Positions 1-11,418 of a stretch of 64,000 nt of DNA are shown here, piece by piece. The number at the start of each line of letters is the position of its first letter. Within the stretch, counting starts at the first letter, position 1. The notes beneath the pieces were generated by a model. That model worked only from the letters and a program-made list of their open reading frames with translations. It did no database searches and had not been told where the DNA came from. Made by a program: the position numbers and the translations under genes. The stretch is from Meandrina meandrites (taxonomy: Eukaryota > Cnidaria > Anthozoa > Scleractinia > Meandrinidae), in contig OY855905.1 of the NCBI GenBank assembly GCA_963693305.1, forward strand, positions 43,759,395 through 43,823,394, given 5' to 3'.

Positions 1-427
1 CTTCATCTGTTAAAAACGCGCATAAAACGGCGGTGAACGTAAAATACAATAGAAATGCGCTACCCTGCATATCGGCCAATCATCACGTGCACTCAAGACT
101 AGAACAAAAAAAATTATTGGCTGCATGCTGCATGCATGTCGGCGAAGGTCACGTTTACCCGCGCTTTTCACCGACTGTGTCTGTGTGTGACTGTGTGTCA
201 AAACTTAACCGAATTTTGGAAGATTTAAAATTGGAAATTGGGCCCTCTCAAAGATAAACAACTACGAGGATGGCAAAGGAGCGAGGGGGTAGGGGGAGGG
301 GATCGTGATCCCATCTCACAAACAACTTTTAACTAATTGCAAATTCACGTGTCACGTGTACTTCAAACAAAAAAATTACGAATCACGCTTTTTCTCACTA
401 TTTTCACGCGCCTCGTTTTATTTTTCT

Positions 428-459
<32 letters not shown>

Positions 460-757
460 ATCATAATACGTAAGTAAAGCTTTTGCGTCAAAGAAAATGA
501 TCCGAGCAAAATATCTATTGTTCTAAAAATGAATGTTTTTCACTTTACTTGCTCAATTATACTTTTTGTGAATAGAATAAAGTATTTGCCTCAAGCTTAA
601 ATGCGCAATAAAGGCCTGCTACAATTCATATGACGTCACTAGAGATGATCTAAAGAATCTGAGCAGAAAGCGATTGCATAAAAACTAAAAAAGAAAAAAA
701 AAGAATTGAATATTAAAAATTGTAGTAACAGAAGTGACCAAAGGGACAACTAAAAAT
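1..757. other. Upstream non-coding stretch
   Basis: No gene can be supported here. The sequence is AT-rich with a short purine run near 270-300. Overlapping ORFs between 10 and 257 on both strands are short and show no recognisable motif. No TATA box or clear promoter for the ORF at 758 could be picked out. An A-rich tract at 686-705 lies directly upstream of that ORF. Confidence 0.4.
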
Positions 758-2062
758 ATGAGAGCAAGCAAAGATCCTCCTACGATACTGGAACTGTGCA
801 ATTTCTTTCAGGAGAAACGAGCGCATTCGTTAACTCCTACAGAATGCCATGAAGGTGAGGAGGCGTCCAACTCTGAACGAACACAACCGTCGAGTCGAAC
901 GAGAACAGAAACAACAAGAACGATCGGGCAAGCGGTTAACAGACCCGAAATTTCATCGCCTTCGACCGATATCTGCATTGGCTCACGAGGTGGTGATAGC
1001 TGTTTTCTGAAGGCAGTGAGAAATGTGCCAAGGGACGGTAAAAATAAATACCTCAACTTTCAAAGTCTTGAAAACAGAAGCAAAAGAAACACGACAATGG
1101 CTCCACATCAACCACACAAAAAGCCAACATATGTTGTAGATGATCATAACGACGAAAAAGAAATTGGTGGACCTTCCGAAGGAATACAGACAAATCAAGC
1201 ACATCGAAAGATGAGGAGCGCCAGCAACACAGTTAAACTTCCGCCAATTCAGCAACCAGCTAAAAATACAGCAACGCCTTCCTGCACAGTAAAACCAGAG
1301 GGACATTCCAAATATTCAGAGGATGAAGAGCTACCCGGCCTTAAAGAAAAACGACTGTCGAGCCGAATGAGAACAGAAAAAGCAGCAGTAACAACGACTG
1401 AGCAAGCCGCTTACAGGCCCAGGACGGGAAGGTTAGTACTTGTAATGGCACAGAAACGTACATCCAACGATGATTATGAATACAAGCCCCGAGCGGCTGC
1501 TACTACTTTGTCCAAATCCAGATTTATTTTACCTGCACTGACCGAGGCTCCACCGCTTCGGACCGAGGACAGCGATGGTTCACGAAGTGAAGCTTACTCT
1601 TTTGAAGTAACAGCAGCGAATGATGGAAGAGATGGTAACAAGCACTACAATCTTCGGAGTGCAGGAAACCGAAGCAGAAGAGTTGCAGTGGTCTCATGGT
1701 GTCAACCACAGGACGAGGCACCAGATGTTGTGCATGATACTAACGAAGGCAAAGAAAAACACAAAATGGTTGCCATTGGTGGACCACCCGAAGATACACA
1801 AACGAACCAAGGACGTCAACGAAAGATGTCGAGCGCCGGACACACAGTTAAACCCCAGCCAATTAAACAACCAGCAATCTCCTCCAGGTCGATCAGGACA
1901 GAGGAAAGTGATGCCATCAAGCCCCGGACGAAAGGTCGTCGATTTGGTCGACAAGAGGCTTACAAGGAAGCCAGCTATGAGCAAAGCAGACGGCAGGGAG
2001 TGTGTGTAAACACAGAAAGTGCTGATCGAACATTTTTAAGAGTTTTGAACAAAAGGTTTTAA
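758..2062 (+). CDS. Unrecognised basic, low-complexity protein with internal duplication
   Basis: This is a single uninterrupted frame of 434 codons from the first ATG at 758 to TAA at 2060-2062. The open frame extends upstream to a GTG at 734, but ATG is preferred in a eukaryote. I do not recognise the protein. It has no signal peptide, membrane segment or catalytic motif, and it is rich in Arg, Lys, Ser, Thr and Glu, so it is probably disordered. Numbering from the GTG, residues about 53-177 and 209-381 look like diverged copies of each other. Shared blocks include SSRxRTE, DGxNKxxNxxSxxNRS, IGGPxExxQTNQ and RKMxSAxxTVKxxPIxQPA. It may be intronless, one exon of a larger gene, or derived from a retroposon. 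Length and the maintained frame through both copies argue for coding; expression is unknown. Confidence 0.5.
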   Translation: MRASKDPPTILELCNFFQEKRAHSLTPTECHEGEEASNSERTQPSSRTRTETTRTIGQAVNRPEISSPSTDICIGSRGGDSCFLKAVRNVPRDGKNKYLNFQSLENRSKRNTTMAPHQPHKKPTYVVDDHNDEKEIGGPSEGIQTNQAHRKMRSASNTVKLPPIQQPAKNTATPSCTVKPEGHSKYSEDEELPGLKEKRLSSRMRTEKAAVTTTEQAAYRPRTGRLVLVMAQKRTSNDDYEYKPRAAATTLSKSRFILPALTEAPPLRTEDSDGSRSEAYSFEVTAANDGRDGNKHYNLRSAGNRSRRVAVVSWCQPQDEAPDVVHDTNEGKEKHKMVAIGGPPEDTQTNQGRQRKMSSAGHTVKPQPIKQPAISSRSIRTEESDAIKPRTKGRRFGRQEAYKEASYEQSRRQGVCVNTESADRTFLRVLNKRF

Positions 2063-2582
2063 TATGTAAACAAACCAGAACTATTTGCGTTCGACGAAGG
2101 AGAACGCACCCTAATCGAGATTTTCTCTCGCTTTTATGGACTATACGACGTTGTCAATTTGGCCCCCCCAGAAAATTTTTCAGGGGCGAATGACGTCATC
2201 TCTATGCCATGTGCTTCTGTTTTGCTGTTTGGAGTGATTTCTCTCGACAAAATTGTCCTGTGTTATGGTGTGTTATCGCTGCTGTTTGGAGGGTTTTCAT
2301 CCAAGGTAGAAGACTTTTAATCAGCCACCGAACGTCGTAAAAGGAGTGGAAATCGAGTAACTCGATTCGTTGTTTTATAGGCAAGGTAAACCAGCGTGTT
2401 TGCATGCAGAACGATTCACAAAACTAGCTAAAATATTGCAAATCGTTAGTATTTCATGTAAAACGAGTGAGTAGAATAAGGATCAAAATTGTTTTATCGC
2501 TTCTTTGAATTTGTATTCTATAGTTATTCGCAGAATTTTTAGGCATTTTGATGAGGAAATCATTACGCGGGATGAGCCGCGT

Positions 2583-2697
2583 ATTAAATTCGGCTCGATC
2601 GTTTTGATGCGTTCGATGTGTTCGATGTTGTTCGATGTGTTCGATGGGTTCGATGTGGTTCGATGTGTTCGATGAGTTCCATGAGTTCGATGTTGTG
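2583..2697. repeat. GTTCGATGT-type minisatellite
   Basis: About eleven imperfect copies of a 9-10 bp unit, GTTCGATGT with an optional extra G or T, are seen in tandem. An antisense ORF reads through it as an S/N/T/R/H-rich string and is regarded as a by-product. Confidence 0.8.
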
Positions 2698-5600
2698 CGG
2701 TAAAATCTATCGAAAGCTCTCGTCGATTTGAGGTTTCACCTAAGGTATGCTCGATAATTTTTCTAACCATCGCTGGCAACGTACGATTTTGTTCACTAAA
2801 CGGTAAATTTTATACGTTTTCAATGTAGTAAAAGAAACTCTTGCTGCTTCAGTCGAACACGTTCAGTTACATGTCAAGAAAAGGCAGACAAGGTCATTAT
2901 AAAAACCGATAGCTGAGCCATTTTGCTGATTAGCCTTGGTAATTTAGCAATGTATGCTCTCTCAAAGTAAGTAAGGGCACGTACGTTTGGATTTATTGTA
3001 GAAACTGCGGAAACCGCGCTTTCTGCAAATCGATTTATTTCGATCGAGTTTGTAGTCACAAGTGTGCATGTCGATTGATTGATTGCAGAAGATACTGGTT
3101 TCTCACGGAGCAATGTGTTTGTTTCCCGTGGTAGCATGTTCACTGAGATTTCGTCCAAAGTATTATGAACAGCGACTATAAATTCACTTCAAAAGCTCCC
3201 GTCGGCAACGTCCGATTTCATTCACAATATTTAAACCGTAATAAGAGCTGATCAGTGAGCGGGAGTGGAAGTTTTCAAGATTTTCACAGCTCATGGCGAC
3301 TGAATACATAACAAAAGAAGTAATTGTCGATTGTTTACAGTTTGGATGTAACTTTATTCTCAACTATTACGCCAGTGACAGGTTAAAAGGCGTGCGTCAA
3401 ACAAGATCGAGTTCTCAACGATCGCCCTGTTGATAATTGTAAAAACCGATAAAGGTCATTTGTTGATTAGCCTTGGCAGTTTATCCCGGAATTTATGTAA
3501 ATCGCATCTTTGTAACACAACATCTTTCGTAGGCCAAAGTCACGTTAGCGCATACGTTTCATGTTGTGACTTTGGCGTCTTTTAAATTACTCTATTTAGT
3601 ACTTGTACTTTCATTTCCATTTATTTGTACATTTTAAACAGAATTTGACCGTGAAAAGTCATTCCCATCCCGCGGAAACGGCCAACGGGCGTCTTGTTAT
3701 TGAATATTATGAGTGTATTGACTATGAACGAAAAGCAGCGAAAAGTTGATGTGCTGTGCCTCGGTCTATTTTCAAATTGAAGTGAAAGTATTTGTAGAAG
3801 TCTGTGGAGTTTTAGAAGTTGTGTAGTGCCGAAAGATATTGAACAACTAAAGTGAAATAAATAATTATTTGTCGTGTACATGATAATCCATTTCTATTCC
3901 ATATGAATTTCAGTGTAAAAGAAATGAATGCAAATTGCCCATTCATTTATGACCTTGTACGTTTCTGCTTTGTGAATGTCACATGAAGTGCTAGGAGCGA
4001 CTTCTATTCACGTTGTTTTACAATATTCTGACATCAATGAGAATTTGCCGTTCCATTCATTATTTGAGGTTCTTTTTGACCTTTGGCAAACAATCACTGC
4101 TATGATGACAGATCATGTTTCCGTCCGGTTGAATGGCTTCTTCTGTTAACACCCAATTTACGATAACATAGCTTGCAAGCAAAGAAAAATTCTGCTTTAA
4201 CATCTTCGAAAACAACACAACCCATTTCTTGATGCGACAAATTCCAGTTTATTTTGCAGAGAGATGTTCTTTTGGCTAGTCACGCAATCTTTCCTCCAAA
4301 ATGTTGTGTTATGAGATTCCTCTCTCACTCATCGCACCATTTGAGGCTTATTAAATGGCATAGTTTGCCAACAGCCTTGCTCCTTTGCTACTACCTGACT
4401 CTCCATCTTAGGTCGAACGCACTCCCCTAATCTCTGATTACTACTAGTTTAGATAAAAACGTTGTAACCACTCGCTTAGATTGTATTAGTTATCAACGTA
4501 AAATTCATTGCCTGAGAGCAGGTCTATTCTTTTTGCATTGTCAACAGAAGAAAAAAAAAACCAAGAGCGAAAGGCATATTGATATTAGGACTGTATACAA
4601 ATCAGATTTAAATTTTTTTGCTCTAAAGGGAAACGAATTGTTTTTTCAGCATTGAATTCATGTAAAAAGCTTAGTTTTGTTATCAATAGGTTTCGCCAAT
4701 AAGTTTTCTTATTTTGCATTCTCAAAAGAACGAAGAGGGAAAGGCATTTCAATATTACGACTGTATACAAATCAGATCATCATCTTTTAAAATTTTTCGC
4801 CCTAAAGCAAACGCATTTGAGGTATTGAACAAAGCCACATTGTAGACAGAGCAAATACTCCGACGAATTGCTGCATTGAATTCATGTAAAAAGCTTAGAT
4901 TTGTTATCAATAAGTTTTCAGTTGCCAAACTAGAAAAAGCAGTCAGTTAAATTATATCGTCATGTAGCTAATAACTCAAAAATTACTCGGTGAAAGTTTT
5001 TAGTTTTCATATATTTTTGTCCAATCGACAAAAGGAGAATTTTTCCGATTTCTTTTTAAAAAATCCGTTGGCAGGATTCCGAGCTACGTTATTTTTTCAT
5101 ATATTTACCCCACCTACAGAATTTTTTTGAAAATTTGTCATTCCAAATAGTTTGTTTCATCCGTTAAACAAAAATATATCGAAAAGAAAAGCTTTTACCG
5201 AGTTGTTTAATTTCTAAGTTATTAGCCTCAAACGGTCAAAAATAAGGTATCTTTGACCACTTTTGTCGAATTTTGACGTCACAGTGGCTTCAATTTGTTA
5301 ATTGGTAAAACCTTTACAAAGTTTTATTGAAAGTTTAACTTCAACATTATTGGTGTAGCTGCAAAAGAATACCAAAGGCGGGAATATCTAAACCATTACG
5401 AGCCACCTTAAGGGCCATTACAGTATCATTTGAAGTCGTTGCTAGGGAAAAGGTAGTTTGCTGCAACTCAATAAAACTCTGCTTATATTTGACAAAATTT
5501 GTTAAAGTGTGGATCACCCAATGTCACGTGACCTAGGCCAAACATCAACTTAGAAACTTGCTTTCTTGTCCATAATTTGCATTATCACTTTGACACAACT

Positions 5601-5798
5601 GCGTCATAACTGTGATGATCATTCTTGTGTTAAATCTTTCTCCCCCAGTTCAAATATCACCTATATTTGAGAACGACTGGTCATCAATTCATGCATGCAC
5701 GCATTGAACGCCGGTTTACTCAACGACTATAACGATTTTGCAGTTGTAGAATGACCACCAAGAACTACTGTAACCTTTAATTTTTTTACAACAGGACT

Positions 5799-5804
5799 TT
5801 ATTC
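5799..5804 (-). terminator. Candidate poly(A) signal of ANKMY2
   Basis: AATAAA on the minus strand, about 270 nt downstream of the ANKMY2 stop codon. It is the first canonical hexamer I found downstream of that stop. No transcript evidence is available. Confidence 0.5.
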
Positions 5805-6072
5805 AAGAAAACAGCAGCTTTACGTCGATCAAAAGTTGTTCTTTCCGGTATATATTCATTATAAATGTTGTACTTCTAGCTGTATGCACTTGGCTAAAAT
5901 GCTTACAGGAAGAACAGGTGCGACATTTGCAAGTTGCGCTAAAAATGGAACTGGACAATGGTGCTCTTTTTTTTTGTTAATTAGCCACAATTCCATGGAA
6001 AATGTTAGCATGAAATAACGAATTATGTTCTTAATAAATTAATCAACATAAACTACAGGAATTTTAGTAACG

Positions 6073-9000
6073 TCAAGAGTTCTCTTCAGTAATACTACTG
6101 GATTGCTTTTCTGTTGGCTCAGGGTTTGTACCATTCACAGCAGCGTGAGGCTGATTATCTGTTTCCTGTGTTTTTCCAGCTTCTGAGTTTTCATTGTTCA
6201 AAATCTCTTCCGCTTTTCCATTGATCGCAGCTTTTTTGTCACCATTCTTTTTCAGTTCTTCTTCGAGTTTTTCTTCTGCCAGCTTTGCGGCAAGTTGCTC
6301 CTCATGTTCCTTCGCTAGCTGCTTGCAAAATTTCTTGTGTGTTTGCCAATGCAGCTTTTGACATCTCACACTACAATAACCAACCTGATGAAGAATTGTA
6401 CATACCGGTGAGTATTATTGACTAAGAAACAGGGGCGAGCTAGAGAGTGGCCTTGTGAACTGAACAGGGTCAGTTAAACCTGAAGAAGGTCAGGAAGACT
6501 TGGTAAAATTAAAGAGTTATGAATTAAAACATAGTTACAGTTTACACACATTTCACCCTAAGGGGAAACAGGGATAGCGCAGTGGTAAGAGTGCTCGCAT
6601 CTCACCAGTGTGGCCAAGGTTCGATTTACGGACCCGTCCTTACTCCGTGGGTTTTTTTCCGGGTTCTACGGCTTTTACTGCCTCCACACTTCAAAATTCT
6701 AATTCGGTCAGGGAACAGTGGAGGAAGAGCCACTTTGTGGAAATGCCACTGCAAATTCCCATTATTACTGAATGCTTGAGGGGGTAACCCTGCGATGGAC
6801 TAGCATCCACTGAGGAGGAGTAGAGGTACTCCAAGTCGCCTTATGCTGTTTATAAAACGGCGAATACGACACTTTAAGTGTACACTGTCGGTAACATATT
6901 AACAGAACTTACCATTTTACAAGCTGAGCATTTCTTCACATTTCGATTCTCAGTGCAAACTCCACAGCAATCACTAAAGTCACCACTGGAGAAAATAAAC
7001 AAGAGAAAAAAGCCGACTATTCATTATATAGGAATGGTAGTTCACCAAGGGAGTAGCCTGCCACAGATTACAGGCCTGTAAATGGGGTCATAAATTTTTT
7101 TTATTTTATTTTATTTTATTTGTTTTTTGTTTTTATTTTTTTATTTTATTTTATTTTTTTTAAATGGGGTCATCAATTGCAACTGACTCTGAAACACTTT
7201 GTTGGGGATCAAAACACAGCTAGCAACTTACCAGCGGAGGCCATTTATACTCTGACTGAGTACGGCGAGAGCTGTTGGTTCACGCCCCTAACAAACAGAG
7301 CAACAATCAAGTTGTGTTCCATAAGGTATCATAAGGAGAGGGGGAGAGAGAGAGAGAGAGTGGGGGGGGAGGGAGGCGTCGGTGAAGGTTCAAGATACAA
7401 ATACAATCAACTTTATGCGGGGCCATAGGCACCGCGTAAAGTTGACTTTTTCTCTACAAAAGTGGTCGGGTGCGGACCGATTTTTTGATGGGTACGTACA
7501 CAATTTTCTCTGTCATGTAAACGGCCTTTGACATGCTTTGTGATGTTGCATATAAAGGATTTTTGTCAATTAAGTTTTTTAGAGGGGGGGGGGGGGGGGA
7601 GGGAGGGCTGGCTGTCCAATCACAGCTTCATATAGGCACCTCCTATTCAATTCTTTTAACGAACACTCAGCAGTCCATGTTTTTCCTCTGAATATGACAA
7701 GCGGCTATATCATCCTCCATGTTTTTCAAGTTTCTTTTCATTTTTTCTCTCGATGATCATGTAAGACAAAAAAAAAACAGGGTCTGCTTGTAGCCTAGTT
7801 AGAAATCATTCAAGGCTCTTACTTTTTCAACGGGCGCTATGGTCTGAACCAGTTGTTTAAATATGGTGCACTCAGGATAGTCGAAATTCCTTATGGCGTG
7901 ACGAATAAGATCTTCCACATTGAGGAAAAATCCATCTGAGGAACGACCTTTTGTTAAACTGTGGAGAGAAAAAGAGACAAAATGTTTGGCCAGCTATTCA
8001 TTTGCTCAGTTCCCACTCATATAATAGCAATGCTTTCGTCCTGGATTTTGAACTTTGCAATCTTTTAGACAAAAGAAGCTAGGGTTTAGGGTTTTTAGAG
8101 TTTACTCAGATTTTTACTTCACACCAAGAATTGAAACTTTGGAAAGATGAGTCTTGCTGTTTATAGCTTGTTCCAGGCATTCGGTTAGTCGGGGAAAAGA
8201 GCGAAAAACGGCGAGCGAAAAATAAAAGTCCCTCACCATTTTTTCAACTTGCTGTTTGTCACGCTAACAGAAACATAGCTCAAACGTCTGGAGCAGGCTA
8301 GGTGGTAAATGGAGCTAATGCATGCATGTACTGAGTCGCTCGTATACCCCTTCTTTTAAAATTTCCTGATAGTTGGATGAGCTAACATGTACGGTAAAAC
8401 ATTTTATTAGTCTTGGTATTGAAGGACGATTTCCATCCTTCCATGTATGCATGCATGTAATACGTCAGCTCTGGGCTTCCATCTGATTGGCCAAAACTAA
8501 GCATGACATCAAAATCAAAACAGCCTAGTAAACTTACTGTTTTATGAGGCCATCAATGCCGCCCTTTCCTTCCAGCTTTTCGTGCCAGCTTGCACACTTT
8601 TTGAGCATGAAAGCAAGATAGTGTATCTTCATAGCTAGCACCTCATGCATCTCTGATGACTTTACATTGGACTCTGCTATAAGTTCCATAACTTTTACCA
8701 GACTTTTGTAGTTTGTAACAAGTTCTAAGTTGTCCTGAAGATACATCGCTATCTGGTAATGAAGAGAAAAGAAAATACTTAAAGATATTTTGTTGAATAG
8801 CAAACAAACCCTGGTGAGATCTGAGCCCATGCAATGCGATTGAAATTTCAGTCCAGGAGGGTGGGAAGTTAAGAGCTATTAGTTCCAATTTTATTAATTA
8901 GTATGTCAAAACTGTGGAATAGCCTGCAACTAAGGTTTTTCTATTAATATAGACTTCTACTCTGTTAAGAACAATTTGCAGGGGTCCAAATTATTTACTG

Positions 9001-11347
9001 AAAAATTAGTATGACATGCCAGTGTAGTACATGTACATACAGCCTATTTAAGAATGCCTTGACATAACATACTAATGATGCTGATGTTGACAGCAAGAAG
9101 CCCAAAAGTGTGACCAATTCTAATTTATTCATATTCCTAATATTTAATCTAATCAGAAGTCAACTGGAAGTTGTCCACGAATTCTGATTGGATAGCGACT
9201 ACACAACAGGGTGTGAAGTTTTTCAATGACGTCACACTTTTGGTCTCCTTGCTGTAAGTAGAGTTAACACAATACCTTAACAGGGCTTAATTTTTGACTG
9301 ACAGCATATTTGTGTAGCACAGGAACCAAGGCAGCTGAAAGCTTGGGTTCTTTTTCCAAACCTGTTACATGAAGTATCATTAATAAACATGCCTTGATAT
9401 ACAAGCTAAACACAACAACAACTAGAACTAGTCTTTAACATTTTTTGTAACAATAAAATAGTTCACATAGAAAATTTTGTTCAGGTGTTTGGTAGTAGTG
9501 AAAGAATGTATCTTCTCTAATTAGCACTGGCTCCCCTCTAGAAGTTGATTTTTTGAAATGAGGCACCTTTCTGTTAACACCCCCCTCCCCCCTCTGTCTC
9601 TTTCTTAGATGTACATCTAAAATCTATCTATTTAATTAAGTACCCTTGAATTTTGAAACATACACCAAGTCTCTATTAAGGCCCCCTGAAAAAATCTTGA
9701 AAAGAAACATTCCCTCCCCCATTCCCTGGAGTCACCCTATTATGGTACTGAGGGTCTTTATTCATGATCAGATGAGAATACATTTTGCCACATTATCCAC
9801 AGCTATCATGCTGAGGAAATTGCCATACAAGCGTTTGACCAAAACACCATTTTCTGATCTGTGATGTAGTTAAAGGGTCTGCTTTTCCAACCAACTTTCC
9901 AACTCTAAAAAAGGAAAAAAGTCTGTGTTTGAGCCTAGTGGCCCCATTAGGCCAGAGCTTACCCAGGTTTCAGTAGGGCGACTAGCTAGGGGTGACACAG
10001 TGTGATCCTGCCCCCCTTGGAAAATCCTGGCTACCCCCTCCATGAAGTGACTAGAGTATTTTTACTTCTCCCTAGATGGGATCCTAGTCCATTCCAGGGT
10101 TCCCCCCAACAGTAAATTCGCCCGTACCCATTTATACACCTGGGTGAAGAGGAACGGTGAGAATACAGTGTCTTGCCCAAGGTTACTGGGCTCAGTGCTT
10201 GAATGGAGTCCAACCCACTAGCCATGAGGCATCTGCACCTTCAACTTTCCAATATTTGTCACTTTATTTGTTCTTTGTACACTGAATACTCAGATAACTC
10301 TAACTTACTTTTTTTAATAGACTAACACCCAACATTTATCAATAAAAATCAGTGTGGTAACCTTGAGGCTTTGTATAGTACTCCAAATCCTCCACTGACA
10401 AAAAGTTGTTGATGAGGCTTACACAGTCAGTTTGACCTGCAGAAGTATTTCGCAAAATAAATTTAAAAAATATTTTTTTTGCTGAGGTATTTTAAACATA
10501 GAAAACATGTATAGAAAATAGGAAGAATTATGTTCAAAACACAGAAACACTCAAGACATGAAGGTTTATTGTTTGGGAAAACTTAAAACGGTCTACCTCT
10601 AAACAATTAGTACATATTATCCAATACATTGCTGCAAGTAAGTAAATAATTAAAGCAGACTGAATTTTTTTGTACCAACAAAAGCACCAAGCTGAGCAGC
10701 AGTCCTTCCAAGATTGTTCTCTGCATTTACTCTGGCTCCTGCTTCAAGTAATACTCTTGTAGTGTCCATAGATCCTAACAGTTAAACATATTAAACAAAT
10801 GCCCTTTATGAATTTCTTGCAATATGATGAAATTGATTACCCCTAGCATACACCGGGATATAGCCAGTCAAAACTTCACATGTTACTATATATACAATGC
10901 AAAAATAAGAATAGTTTTTTTATTATCATTGTTATCATTATTATTGTTTACATTATAATTTATTATATTATTATTAACATGCATTATAGAAATGAATAAA
11001 ATGTCTGATGCATACATACCTGACAGACAGGCAAACATGAGGGCTGTGTACTGATATAAAAAGAAAGAACATGATGTTAAGTTAACTAAAAAACAGTCTT
11101 TACAAGTAGCATTAGAACTACTTGAACTTACAGACTTTAAAATATGTGTGCATGTGTGCACTGTGATAATATTATGTAAACATATAAAAATAAAAATATA
11201 TGTGTTTATTATCCTAGCCTGAGAGGCTGCAATCCTTTTGGTAAGTACATGTACCAAGAATTGAACAACCTCTGGCTTGAGCCAATTTTTTTTTGTTTTG
11301 TCTCATCAGAAATGAAACTGTATCGTTTTGAATTTGATTTGAACTAT

Positions 11348-11418
<71 letters not shown>

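Larger units (their letters stand above)
2063..6072. other. Intergenic region between the orphan ORF and ANKMY2
   Basis: No gene is supported. The region holds the minisatellite at 2583-2697 and a diverged direct duplication (about 2700-2950 against 3180-3490, sharing GGCAACGT, CCGATTT and TGATTAGCCTTGG). A second direct duplication (about 4590-4700 against 4759-4924) shares GACTGTATACAAATCAGAT and CATGTAAAAAGCTTAG. The 3' end of ANKMY2 lies at the right edge. Confidence 0.6.
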
